From positions 3,038,001-3,102,000 of the forward strand of contig NZ_JACKXE010000001.1 of NCBI RefSeq assembly GCF_014212315.1: 64,000 bases of DNA. The letters run 5' to 3'. A model generated the notes under the pieces. It did not search any database. It worked only from the letters and a program-made list of their open reading frames with translations, and was not told the origin of the DNA. Positions 45,624-55,509 of this stretch are shown here, one piece after another. The stretch is from Nocardioides luti (GTDB lineage: Bacteria > Actinomycetota > Actinomycetes > Propionibacteriales > Nocardioidaceae). Within the stretch, counting starts at the first letter, position 1. Each line of letters opens with the position of its first letter. The translations under genes and the position numbers were made by a program.

Positions 45624-46259
45624 GTGCAGAAGAAGCTCGACTGGGTCCCCGTGTCGGCGGCCGCGCTGGTGACCGGGGCGATGGCCCTCACCTTCGCGTC
45701 CCTGCTGACCCCGACCGGCTCGAGCACGCGGGACACCCTGCGCCTCGTCCACGAGCAGGACGGCCGCTGGCTCGTGGTGGCGGTGATCTTCTTCATCGCC
45801 TCGGTCGCGCTGACCGTGGGGCTCCCGTCGGTGCTGACGCTCTTCGAGCGCCGCGGCCGCAACCTCAGCTACCTCTCCGGGCTGGTGCTGGCGATCGGCT
45901 TCCTCGGGACGGCCGGCTACGCGATGCTGCTCGTCTTCTTCCGGGCGCTGGTGATCACCGGCTCGATCCGCGACAGCGGCTTCGACGAGGTCACCCACGA
46001 GGCGGGCCTGGCGGTCTTCCTCTACGGCTGGATCGTCGCGTTCTTCCTCGGCGAGCTGCTGCTCGCCGTGGCGCTGCTCCGGGCGCGGACCGTCCCGCGC
46101 TGGATCCCGGTCGTGCTGCTCGTCCACGTGCTGTCGGTCTTCGTCCAGAAGCTGCTCCCCGACGTGGTCGGCAAGGCCACGATCCTGCTCTTCGCGGTCG
46201 GGTTCGCCGGGATCGCCATGCAGGCGGTCACCCGCGACACCGTGCGCCCCCGGCCCTGA
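45624..46259 (+). CDS. Five- or six-helix membrane protein of unknown function
   Basis: 211 residues with hydrophobic segments near 10-30, 50-72, 83-108, 128-152 and 160-205. The loop 'TPTGSSTRDTLRLVHEQDGRW' faces outside after the first helix. I do not recognise a family. It stands between divergent thioesterase and convergent typA genes, with a shared terminator after it. Confidence 0.7.
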   Translation: MQKKLDWVPVSAAALVTGAMALTFASLLTPTGSSTRDTLRLVHEQDGRWLVVAVIFFIASVALTVGLPSVLTLFERRGRNLSYLSGLVLAIGFLGTAGYAMLLVFFRALVITGSIRDSGFDEVTHEAGLAVFLYGWIVAFFLGELLLAVALLRARTVPRWIPVVLLVHVLSVFVQKLLPDVVGKATILLFAVGFAGIAMQAVTRDTVRPRP

Positions 46260-46275
46260 GCTAGGTCCTGAAATG

Positions 46276-46314
46276 CACACGGGCCCGCCCGAGGAGCTCG
46301 GACGGGCCAGTGTG
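46276..46314. terminator. Bidirectional terminator between convergent genes
   Basis: CACAC then GGGCCCGCCCGAG pairs with CTCGGACGGGCC and GTGTG around a GAG loop, a stem of about 17 bp with one mismatch and one bulge. It lies exactly between the two convergent stop codons (46259 and 46322). Confidence 0.8.
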
Positions 46315-46321
46315 CGCGTGA

Positions 46322-48214
<1,893 letters not shown>

Positions 48215-48409
48215 GCGGGAGCAGAGCTCACTTTCGGTGGCGGTTCGGGAGGGCCGGGGCGCGGTACGAGCACGCGAGAGCCTCGACGAGTCTACGGCGC
48301 GGAGCCGCTCCCCCTCGCATCGACGGAGGCCGCCCCCGGCCGCCCGGCCGCCCGGCGGCGGGGCCCGGTGGCTGGCCCCGCGGGTTGGGCGGGCCGTTAG
48401 CGTGGAGGG

Positions 48410-48883
48410 ATGCCGACGATCGCCACCGCCACCCGCGTCGAGCGCGACGAGCTGCTCGACTTCGCCCGCACCCGCCACCAGCTGACGCTGGTCACCACCA
48501 AGCGGGACGGCCGCCCGCAGATGTCGCCTGTCACCGGCGGCGTCGACGCCGAGGGGCGCCTCGTGGTCTCGACCTACCCCGACCGCGCCAAGGCCACCAA
48601 CCTGCGGCGCGACCCAGCCGTGTCGGTGCTGGTCCACTCCGACGACTGGAACGGTCCCTACGTCCAGGTCGACGGCACCGCCGAGGTCCTCGACATGCCC
48701 TCGCAGGAGGCCGAGGACGGCCTGGTGGAGTACTTCCGCTGCATCAGCGGCGAGCACCCCGACTGGGACGAGTACCGCGCCGCGATGCGCACGCAGGGCA
48801 AGTCCCTGATCCGGATCACCGTGGAGTCCTGGGGCCCGATCGCCACCGGCGGCTTCCCGCCGGACCGCGTCCCCGCCGGCTGA
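48410..48883 (+). CDS. PPOX-class F420-dependent oxidoreductase-like protein
   Basis: A 157-residue split beta-barrel flavin/deazaflavin-binding protein. '[19 protein letters not shown]' and '[24 protein letters not shown]' are typical of the pyridoxamine-phosphate-oxidase-like F420 family of actinobacteria. It may reduce small unsaturated or heme-derived compounds. Together with npdG it implies that the organism makes F420. A GGAGGG site directly precedes the ATG; it diverges from typA across 195 bases with no other gene. Confidence 0.85.
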   Translation: MPTIATATRVERDELLDFARTRHQLTLVTTKRDGRPQMSPVTGGVDAEGRLVVSTYPDRAKATNLRRDPAVSVLVHSDDWNGPYVQVDGTAEVLDMPSQEAEDGLVEYFRCISGEHPDWDEYRAAMRTQGKSLIRITVESWGPIATGGFPPDRVPAG

Positions 48884-48988
48884 GCGCCTGACGGCCGGCA
48901 CCGGCGGCCCCGCACGCGTCCGGCCGGTCCAGACCTACCGGTCCAGTCGGGCCCGGAGCGCGGGCTCCGGCGGTCGTACGCTCCGGGC

Positions 48989-50443
48989 GTGGCTCGTTCT
49001 CCCCGCGCGCGACGCGCGCAGCGTGCCGGTGCCCGTGCCCGCCTGGCCGGTGTCGTCAGCCTGGTCGGCGTGGTCGGGCTGGCGATGACGGCAGCGGGAC
49101 TCGGGACCGCGCCGCCGGCGCGCGCCGACACGGCACCACATCCCTCTGCAGTGAGGGCTGCCGCGACGACGGGGGCCGCCACGCCCGCGTCCCGGCAGCT
49201 CGCGGCCCTGCGGCCGACGGCGATCGGGGTGGACGGCCGCGGCACGTCGTACGTCGGGTTCGCGGCCGGGGGCGCCCTCGCGCGCTACTCCGCCGACGGC
49301 GAGCGCCGGCGGCCGCTGCCGCTCGACCGGGACGGCGCGGTCGTGGGGCTGCACGCCACGCGGCGGGGGTCGGTGTGGGTCGCCTATGCCGACGGGGTCT
49401 CGCTGCTGCGGCCCGGTGGGCACGTGGCCCGGCGCCTCGACACGGGCACCTGCCCGGACGGGACCGCGCGCGACCCCGACCGGTACGGCGGCGTCACCGC
49501 GACGTGGTGGGCGACCTACGTCGCCGACCCCTGCGCCCCGCGGCTGCTGGTCTTCGGCCCCGACGGCGACCGGATCGCGGTGGTGCACCTGCCCGGCTCG
49601 CGGCCGGCCCGCGGGCTGGCCGCCACCGCCGGCGAGGGGGGCCACGGCCCGCGGCTCTACGTCACGCTGCCGGACCGGGCCGCCCTGCTGGCCTACGGCC
49701 TGCGCCGGGACCGCCCCGGTCGCCACCCGGTCGACCGGGTGGTGCTGCGGCGCCCGGCCGGCGGCGTACGCCCCGTGCCCGCGGGCGTCACCGTGGACCG
49801 CTTCGGGCAGGTGGTGGTGGCCGACGCGGCCAACAACGCGCTCTACTTCCTCGACTCGCACCACGGCTACTCGCTCTACCGCACGCTCGGCCACCCGCCG
49901 CGGCGCAGCCACCGGGCCGGGCGGCTGAGCCACCCGACGGCGCTCGCGCAGCACGCGCAGGACGGCAGCGGGCTGTCGGGCAACCTCTTCATCGCTGACG
50001 GCGACAACTACCGGATCCAGCGCTGGGACACCGGCGGCTACACGCACTGGGCGCACCGGGTGCACGCGCCGCGCTCCACGGGCGGCGGTGGGAGCGGTGG
50101 CAACGGCGGCGGGAACGGGAACGGCGGCGGCACCGGTGGGGGAGGCGGCAGCGGCGGGGGCGAGCCGGCGAACTTCGACCTGCCCGTGGTGGTCGGGACA
50201 CCCGAGGTCGGGCAGCTGCTCAGCTGCTCGCACGGCGGCTGGAGCCCGGCGCCGACGTCGTACGAGTACGGCTGGCTGCGCGACGGCGTCCTCCAGGACG
50301 CCGGCGAGGACGGGGTGTACGACGTCCCCGCGGCCGACGCGGGGCACAGCATCGCCTGCCGGGTCCGGGCGACGAACGCCGACGGGACCAGCGGCTGGGT
50401 GCACAGCGACAGCGTGGACGTGAGCGCGGCCGGCTCGTCCTAG
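48989..50443 (+). CDS. Secreted NHL-like propeller protein with Gly-rich linker and Ig-like domain
   Basis: A 484-residue exported protein: basic N-terminus, hydrophobic 'VVSLVGVVGLAMTAAGLG', cleavage near ARA-DT (about 47). Residues about 65-360 have repeated 'GVDGRGTSYVGF', 'VDRFGQVVVADAANNALYF' and 'GNLFIADGDNYRIQRW' blades like NHL beta-propellers. A linker of nearly pure Gly/Ser/Asn (50078-50160) leads to a C-terminal Ig-like domain ('GTPEVGQLLSCSHGGWSP', 'YGWLRDG'). Such domains bind glycans or proteins at the cell surface. No catalytic residues were recognised. Confidence 0.75.
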   Translation: MARSPRARRAQRAGARARLAGVVSLVGVVGLAMTAAGLGTAPPARADTAPHPSAVRAAATTGAATPASRQLAALRPTAIGVDGRGTSYVGFAAGGALARYSADGERRRPLPLDRDGAVVGLHATRRGSVWVAYADGVSLLRPGGHVARRLDTGTCPDGTARDPDRYGGVTATWWATYVADPCAPRLLVFGPDGDRIAVVHLPGSRPARGLAATAGEGGHGPRLYVTLPDRAALLAYGLRRDRPGRHPVDRVVLRRPAGGVRPVPAGVTVDRFGQVVVADAANNALYFLDSHHGYSLYRTLGHPPRRSHRAGRLSHPTALAQHAQDGSGLSGNLFIADGDNYRIQRWDTGGYTHWAHRVHAPRSTGGGGSGGNGGGNGNGGGTGGGGGSGGGEPANFDLPVVVGTPEVGQLLSCSHGGWSPAPTSYEYGWLRDGVLQDAGEDGVYDVPAADAGHSIACRVRATNADGTSGWVHSDSVDVSAAGSS

Positions 50444-50452
50444 GGTGGGCGG

Positions 50453-51286
50453 GTGGACCACGACCTGCGCCCGTCGCGGCCGAACCCGCAGGAGCAGGCG
50501 GTCGCGTCCCGGCTCGCGGTCGCCGCGGAACGGCTCGCGCGCCGGAGCGGGAAGCGGCCGTCGTACGTCCCCGACACCGAGAACCGCGACGCCGGCTACG
50601 TGTTCTTCCGGTGGCAGGACGGGGTCTACGTCTACGAGGCGCGCGAGCGCGGCCGCGTCTGCCTGCGCCGCACGACCACCTCCACCGACCAGCTCGTGCG
50701 GTGGCTCGTCGAGGACCTGGCCCGCGACGTGGTGCCGTCGGGGCCGCCGTCCGGCGCCCGTGGTTGGTGGCGCCGCGGCCGGCTCGGCCGGGGGACGTGG
50801 GCGGAGCGGGTGGAGGCTCTCGTCGACCACGCGCTCGCCGGCGACCCGGCGGAGGCGCTCGGGGGCGACGAGGAGACCGTGGTGGCGCGTCGTCTCGCAG
50901 AGGTCGTCGAGCGGCTGGAGCGCATCAGCGGGCGACGTCCCGGGTGGGTGCCGACGACGGAGAACCGCGACGGCGGCCACGACTTCTACCGGTTCGCGGA
51001 CGGCTTCTACCGGTGGTCGGCCCACGAGCGCGGCGTGCCGGTCTTCGAGCGCTCCACGCGCTCCCAGGACCGCTTCGTCGGGTGGATCGCGATCAGCCTG
51101 GTGCGCGACTGCGCCACCGCCCACGAGCTGGCCCACCGGGTCGAGGGCGAGGACTCCCGGCGGCAGTGGTTCGGCCTGTGGGAGGAGTGGGCGCGCGCGC
51201 TCGACCCCCAGTGGGGCGACGAGGTGGCGGCGCGGGTCGCCGGGATCCTGCGGACCGCGCCGTTCGTCGACAGGCCGGTGCGATGA
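50453..51286 (+). CDS. Internally duplicated protein resembling Imm63-type immunity proteins
   Basis: 277 residues with two copies of one domain: about 20-95 ('RRSGKRPSYVPDTENRDAGY', 'DGVYVYEARERGRV', 'TTTSTDQLVRWLV') and about 145-235 ('RISGRRPGWVPTTENRDGGH', 'DGFYRWSAHERGVP', 'RSQDRFVGWIAISLVRD'). The second copy continues 'AHELAHRVEGEDSRRQWFGL' and 'LDPQWGDEVAARVAGIL'. The ERG box, the DxRR box and the final W/E helix agree with my memory of the Imm63 immunity family of polymorphic toxin systems, unverified by search. No signal peptide. The next gene is a shorter relative. Confidence 0.6.
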   Translation: MDHDLRPSRPNPQEQAVASRLAVAAERLARRSGKRPSYVPDTENRDAGYVFFRWQDGVYVYEARERGRVCLRRTTTSTDQLVRWLVEDLARDVVPSGPPSGARGWWRRGRLGRGTWAERVEALVDHALAGDPAEALGGDEETVVARRLAEVVERLERISGRRPGWVPTTENRDGGHDFYRFADGFYRWSAHERGVPVFERSTRSQDRFVGWIAISLVRDCATAHELAHRVEGEDSRRQWFGLWEEWARALDPQWGDEVAARVAGILRTAPFVDRPVR

Positions 51287-51310
51287 GGTTCCGGCCATGA
51301 GGTCGTGGCG

Positions 51311-51820
51311 ATGAGGTGGTGGCGGCGCAGGCCGTCGGACGCGACCGCGTCGGGAGAGCTGCGGCCGGGGCCGGGGCCGGACCGGCTGTGGGTGCGGCCG
51401 GGCGTGCCCGAGGAGGAGCTCGCGGGCGCCGAGATCGTGGGCCACGTCGTCGAGATGGAGCGGCTGCACCGGATGAGGGCTCGGCACGTCCCGCTCAACC
51501 ACGGGCTGCTCGACGGGGCCGACCCGTGGTGGGTGCTGCGCGACGGGGTCTGGTCCTACCGGGCGTTCGAGCGCGGGCAGGAGGTGTGGGGCCGCACGAC
51601 GACGTCGCGCCACGAGCTCGTCGGCTGGGCGGTCGCCGACGTGGCGCGCAGCCTCGCGGTGTCCGCCGAGAGGGCCGACCAGGGCTCGGGGGCGACGCCC
51701 GACCGCAGCCGGGTGCACGGGCGCTGGGAGCACATCGTGCGGCTGCGCGACCCGCGGTGGGGCGACGAGGTCGCGGCCCGGATCGCCGCCGAGGTGGCGC
51801 GCTGGCCGTACGGCGCCTGA
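51311..51820 (+). CDS. Single-domain relative of the preceding Imm63-like protein
   Basis: A 169-residue protein. 'DPWWVLRDGVWSYRAFERGQ', 'TTTSRHELVGWAVADVARSL' and the C-terminal 'RLRDPRWGDEVAARIAAEVAR' match the duplicated domain of the gene before it, which ends 24 bases upstream. The N-terminus differs (Trp/Arg-rich, then 'LWVRPGVPEEELAGAEIVGH'). The ATG at 51311 is chosen over a GTG at 51305. Likely arose by tandem duplication. No toxin gene is evident nearby, so an immunity role is only a hypothesis. Confidence 0.6.
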   Translation: MRWWRRRPSDATASGELRPGPGPDRLWVRPGVPEEELAGAEIVGHVVEMERLHRMRARHVPLNHGLLDGADPWWVLRDGVWSYRAFERGQEVWGRTTTSRHELVGWAVADVARSLAVSAERADQGSGATPDRSRVHGRWEHIVRLRDPRWGDEVAARIAAEVARWPYGA

Positions 51821-51878
51821 CCAGTCACCCGCGGGGCCGACCCTTGCGGCGGGGCCGGGCCTCGACTTGTGTGGAGGC

Positions 51879-53207
51879 ATGACGTGTCAGTTCGTGCCGC
51901 CGTACCTCCTCCAGCAGCTCGCCTCCCACCACCCCGGGGTGAGCGGGCCGTGCACCACCACGCTCGCGATCGACGAGCGGTTCCGCACCGCCCGGTCCGG
52001 CCCGCCGCGGTCGGCGCCGGCGGGCGTGGTCGGGTCCGCCGCCTGGACCGTGCACACGGCGGCCGGAGGCTCGACGCTGCCCGGCACGAAGGTCCGGGCG
52101 GCGGGGGAGCCGGAGTCCGGTGACGCGGCCGTGGACGAGGCGGCGTACGGCATCACGGGGTCGCTGGCGCTTTTCGCCGAGGTCTACGGCCGGGCGTCCT
52201 ACGACGGGAACGGCGCGCCGGTGAGCCTGACGGTGCACTACGAGCAGGACTACGACAACGCCTTCTGGGACGGCACGCAGCTGGTGTTCGGCGACGGGGA
52301 CGGGACGGTCTTCGGGCGGTTCACCAAGCCGGTGGACGTGCTGGGGCACGAGTTCACCCACGCGGTCACCGAGCACACGGCGGGGCTGGCCTACGCCGGG
52401 CAGTCCGGCGCGCTCAACGAGTCGATGTCCGACGTGTTCGCCGCCTGCCTCAAGCAGCGGCTGCTCGGGCAGGACGCGCTGGAGGCGGACTGGCTGATCG
52501 GCGAGGGCATCTTCGTGCCGGGCATCAGCGCGCGCGGGCTGCGCGACATGGCGGCGCCGGGGACGGCCTACGACGACCCGGCGCTGGGCAAGGACCCGCA
52601 GGGCGCCGACATGTCGGCGTACGTCGAGACGACCGACGACAACGGCGGCGTGCACCTGAACTCCGGCATCCCGAACCGCGCCTTCCAGCTCGCCGCCGTG
52701 GCGATCGGCGGCTCGTCGTGGGAGGGGGCGGGCGCGGTCTGGTACGCCGCGCTGACCGGCGGGGCCGTGGGCGCCCGGACCGACTTCGCCGGGTTCGCGG
52801 CGGCGACCGTGGCCGCGGCCGGCGCGCACGCGGACGCGGTGCGGGGCGCCTGGGAGACGGTCGGGGTGACGCCGGCGGGTGCCGCGGCCGGTTCCGGTGC
52901 CGGCGCGCCGGGGGTGGCCGAGGGCGACGGGCCGGCGCCGAGCCCGGCACGGACGGTGAGCGTGCGACGCACCGGCGGCTTCGCCGGCCTCGCCGTCGGC
53001 GGCGAGGTCGACCTCGACGGCGACGACCCCCGCGGCTCCGAGGTGCGCTCGCTGATGGACCGCATCGACCTGCGCGAGGCGCGGACGGGCCTGCCGCACC
53101 CGGACATGTTCGTCTACGACTTCGACCTCTGCGGCGAGCGCGCCCGCGTCCCCGAGCAGCACCTCACCGACGACCTGCGTCGCCTCGCCGAGGTGGTCCT
53201 GGGCTGA
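51879..53207 (+). CDS. Protealysin-type M4 metalloprotease fused to an emfourin-like inhibitor domain
   Basis: A 442-residue protein without a signal peptide. The short pro-segment begins 'FVPPYLLQQLA', like the PPYML motif of protealysins. The thermolysin-like domain has HEFTH at 157-161, and E181 in 'GALNESMSDVFA' as third zinc ligand; 'DNGGVHLNSGIPNRAF' carries the catalytic histidine region. After an Ala/Gly/Pro linker, residues about 357-442 ('VSVRRTGGFAGL', 'HPDMFVYDFDLCGER', 'LTDDLRRLAEVVL') match the protealysin inhibitor emfourin, usually a separate adjacent gene. The ATG at 51879 has GTGGAGG upstream. Confidence 0.88.
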   Translation: MTCQFVPPYLLQQLASHHPGVSGPCTTTLAIDERFRTARSGPPRSAPAGVVGSAAWTVHTAAGGSTLPGTKVRAAGEPESGDAAVDEAAYGITGSLALFAEVYGRASYDGNGAPVSLTVHYEQDYDNAFWDGTQLVFGDGDGTVFGRFTKPVDVLGHEFTHAVTEHTAGLAYAGQSGALNESMSDVFAACLKQRLLGQDALEADWLIGEGIFVPGISARGLRDMAAPGTAYDDPALGKDPQGADMSAYVETTDDNGGVHLNSGIPNRAFQLAAVAIGGSSWEGAGAVWYAALTGGAVGARTDFAGFAAATVAAAGAHADAVRGAWETVGVTPAGAAAGSGAGAPGVAEGDGPAPSPARTVSVRRTGGFAGLAVGGEVDLDGDDPRGSEVRSLMDRIDLREARTGLPHPDMFVYDFDLCGERARVPEQHLTDDLRRLAEVVLG

Positions 53208-53214
53208 CGGCGGT

Positions 53215-53370
53215 GTGCGGATTGGTCACCAACCGCAGGTTTTCGGGCCCGGATGTTGCGTTTGGTGACCAATCCGCACGTCCGCGGGGCCGGATGTTGC
53301 GGTTGGTGACCAATCCGCACGTCCGCGGGGCCGGATGTTGCGGTTGGTGACCAATCCGCAACAGGCGGCG
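53215..53370. repeat. 41-bp direct repeats with an inverted copy (TTGGTGACCAA core)
   Basis: Direct units start at 53251, 53292 and 53333, exactly 41 bp apart, each with GGATGTTGCG then TTGGTGACCAATCCGCA. The core TTGGT-G-ACCAA is itself palindromic. An inverted copy of the same core (GTGCGGATTGGTCACCAACC) lies at 53215-53234, so the whole block can fold as a large hairpin. It fills the space between the M4 protease stop and the convergent racemase gene. Confidence 0.9.
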
Positions 53371-53375
53371 AGGGG

Positions 53376-54065
53376 TCAGGCCAGGGCGCGGTCGAGGGCG
53401 GCCTCGACGTGCAGGGTGGTGCAGGGGAAGACCGGCAGGTCGACGTCGGCCTGCTTGATCAGCAGCTCGAGCTCGGTGCAGCCGAGCAGCACCCCGGCGG
53501 CGCCGGCGTCCCACAGCTCGTCGACGACCGAGACGACCCGGCGGCGGGTGCGGTCGAGGACGTGCCCGTGCACGAGCTCCTCGTAGATCGCGGTGTTCAG
53601 CCAGTCGTGGTGCTCCTGCGCCGGCACGATCGCGGTCACGCCGTGGGTCGCGAGGCGGTCGGTGAAGAAGCTGTCCTCCATCGCGACCTTGGTCCCGATG
53701 AAGCCGACCGTGGTGACGCCCTGCGCGAGGCAGGCCTGCGCGACGACGTCGGCGAGGTGCACGAGCGGGATCTGCACCGCGGCCTCGACCTGGTCGGCGA
53801 CCTTGTGGAACGTCGTCGTGCACATGAGCAGGAAGTCCGCCCCCGCCCGCTCGACGCCGGTGGCGGCCTCGGCGAGCAGCTCGCCGATCTGCTGCCAGCG
53901 CTGCTCGTCCTCGAGGTCGGTCAGCTCGGCGAAGTCGACGGTGGTCAGCGCGATCTTGGGCGAGGAGAACCCGCCCAGTCGCTGCTGCACGCCGAGGTTC
54001 AGGTCGCGGTAGTAGGCGGCGCTGCTCTCCCAGCTCATCCCGCCGATCAGTCCGATGGTCTGCAC
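53376..54065 (-). CDS. Aspartate/glutamate racemase family protein
   Basis: A 229-residue cofactor-independent racemase of the YgeA/AspR type. 'IGLIGGMSWESSAAYYRDLN' is the family start. The two catalytic cysteines are in 'LLMCTTTFHKVADQV' (about residue 82) and 'GVLLGCTELELLI' (about 195). The first site usually reads CTNTMHK; here the Asn is Thr, which could alter substrate choice. It would supply D-amino acids, for example for the cell wall. Start is GTG at 54065. Confidence 0.9.
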   Translation of the reverse strand: MQTIGLIGGMSWESSAAYYRDLNLGVQQRLGGFSSPKIALTTVDFAELTDLEDEQRWQQIGELLAEAATGVERAGADFLLMCTTTFHKVADQVEAAVQIPLVHLADVVAQACLAQGVTTVGFIGTKVAMEDSFFTDRLATHGVTAIVPAQEHHDWLNTAIYEELVHGHVLDRTRRRVVSVVDELWDAGAAGVLLGCTELELLIKQADVDLPVFPCTTLHVEAALDRALA

Positions 54066-54120
54066 GGGCGGCAGTCTGGCATGCCGGGAGTACGCCGGGG
54101 AGCGACGGCCGGTCCGCGGT

Positions 54121-54156
54121 CAGTCGGTCCAGTCGGTTCAGTCGGTTCAGTCGGTG
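54121..54156. repeat. Four 9-bp tandem repeats at the end of the SDR gene
   Basis: CAGTCGGTC, CAGTCGGTT, CAGTCGGTT and CAGTCGGTG run head to tail. The SDR stop (TCA on this strand, 54147-54149) lies at the junction of the last two units, so unit number can change without altering the protein. Slippage is the likely origin. Confidence 0.8.
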
Positions 54157-54908
54157 GAGACCCGGTGCACCTTGTGCTGGGCGGCCTGCGCGCGGGGCCG
54201 GATCACCAGCTCGTCGATGTTGACGTGGCTGGGCCGGGTCGCGATCCACGCGACCGCGTCGGCGACGTCCTCGGCGACCAGGGGGTCGGGCACCCCGGCG
54301 TACACCGCGGCGGCCTTGGCCTCGTCCCCGTCGAAGCGGACCATCGCGAACTCGTCGGTGCGCACCATGCCCGGCGCCACCTCGGAGATCCGGATCGGCT
54401 CGCCGACCAGCTCGAGGCGCAGGGTCTCGGTCACGACCTGGGTGCCGTGCTTGGCCGCGGTGTAGCCGCCGCCGGTCTCGTAGGCGATCCGCCCCGCGGT
54501 CGAGCCCATGTTGACGATCACCGCGTCGCCGCTGGCCCGCAGCGCCGGCAGGAGGGCCTGGGTGACCTGGAGCAGGCCGATCACGTTGACCTCGTACATC
54601 GCCCGCCAGTCGGCCGGGTCGGCTCCCTCGACGGTGTCGGAGCCGAACGCGCCGCCGGCGTTGTTCACCAGGACGTGCAGGACGCCGCCCTCGGCCTCGA
54701 CTGCAGCGGCCAGCCCGGCCACGGACTCCCGGGAGGTGACGTCGCAGGCGACGGCCAGACCCCCGATCTCCTCGGCGAGGGCCTCGATCCGGTCGGTGCG
54801 CCGGGCGGCGCAGACGACGCGGAACCCCTCGGCGGCCAGGGCGCGCGCGGACGCGGCCCCGATCCCGCTGCTGGCTCCGGTGACGACGGCGGTGCGTGGA
54901 GTGCTCAT
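54147..54908 (-). CDS. Short-chain dehydrogenase/reductase
   Basis: A 253-residue classical SDR. '[18 protein letters not shown]' is the TGxxxGxG cofactor site, '[10 protein letters not shown]' the NAG motif, '[24 protein letters not shown]' holds catalytic Ser, Tyr and Lys (split here only for description), and 'AARRTDRI' after strand 2 suggests NADP. C-terminal '[16 protein letters not shown]' is typical of serine/3-hydroxy-acid dehydrogenases (YdfG-like). Substrate unknown. ATG at 54908. Confidence 0.92.
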   Translation of the reverse strand: MSTPRTAVVTGASSGIGAASARALAAEGFRVVCAARRTDRIEALAEEIGGLAVACDVTSRESVAGLAAAVEAEGGVLHVLVNNAGGAFGSDTVEGADPADWRAMYEVNVIGLLQVTQALLPALRASGDAVIVNMGSTAGRIAYETGGGYTAAKHGTQVVTETLRLELVGEPIRISEVAPGMVRTDEFAMVRFDGDEAKAAAVYAGVPDPLVAEDVADAVAWIATRPSHVNIDELVIRPRAQAAQHKVHRVSTD

Positions 54909-55012
54909 GCCCCCGATTCTGCCCGGCGGTGGTGAGGGAGCGGCGCCCGGTGGCACACTGCCTGTCGTTCGGCCCCCTCACGGGGGAGCAGCGACGCCGA
55001 AGTGGGAGCTCC

Positions 55013-55396
55013 ATGGATCTGCACACCGTCGCCCGTGGCTCGGGCCTCCTCGGGGGGCTCTGCTGGGTCGTCCGGCTCGTGCTCGACCTCGCCGGGTCGG
55101 GCACCGGCGGCGCCGCCGACGGGCTGTACTGGGTGGGCCTGGTGCTCCTCGCCGTGGGCCTGGCCGGGATGGGCGCGGGACTGGTCAGCACGAGTGCGAC
55201 GTGGCTGCAGGCGATCGTCGCCGTGGCCTTCCCGCTGCTGGTGTGGTCGGTGCTCGAGGTGCTGCACCCCGCGGGCAACCCCCGGGTGATCGACGGGGTC
55301 CTCGGCCTCGTGGTCGCCGGTGCCGCCGTGCAGCGGCTGCTTCGGGACCGGCGTCGCCGCGAGGCCCGCCGCAGGGCCGGCGCTCACGCTCGCTGA
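55013..55396 (+). CDS. Small membrane protein of unknown function
   Basis: 127 residues with three hydrophobic segments (about 10-27, 38-60 and 65-83) and a strongly basic C-terminus ([13 protein letters not shown]). The ATG at 55013 has a GGGAG site 7 bases upstream. No family recognised. It precedes mshA by 113 bases on the same strand and may be read with it. Confidence 0.65.
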   Translation: MDLHTVARGSGLLGGLCWVVRLVLDLAGSGTGGAADGLYWVGLVLLAVGLAGMGAGLVSTSATWLQAIVAVAFPLLVWSVLEVLHPAGNPRVIDGVLGLVVAGAAVQRLLRDRRRREARRRAGAHAR

Positions 55397-55509
55397 CCGG
55401 CCGGCGTGGGGCGTGCCCGGTCGGGGTACGACCCGGCGTACCGCCGTGCGGGAATCGCTGGCACGCTGGAGCGGTTGTGCGACGTGGAGCACGACAGAGA
55501 GGGAGCGAC

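Noticed and set aside
48935..51880. Long minus-strand open frame of about 981 codons
   Set aside because: It covers three well-supported plus-strand genes, has no recognisable domain and is Pro/Arg/Ala-rich like other shadows.
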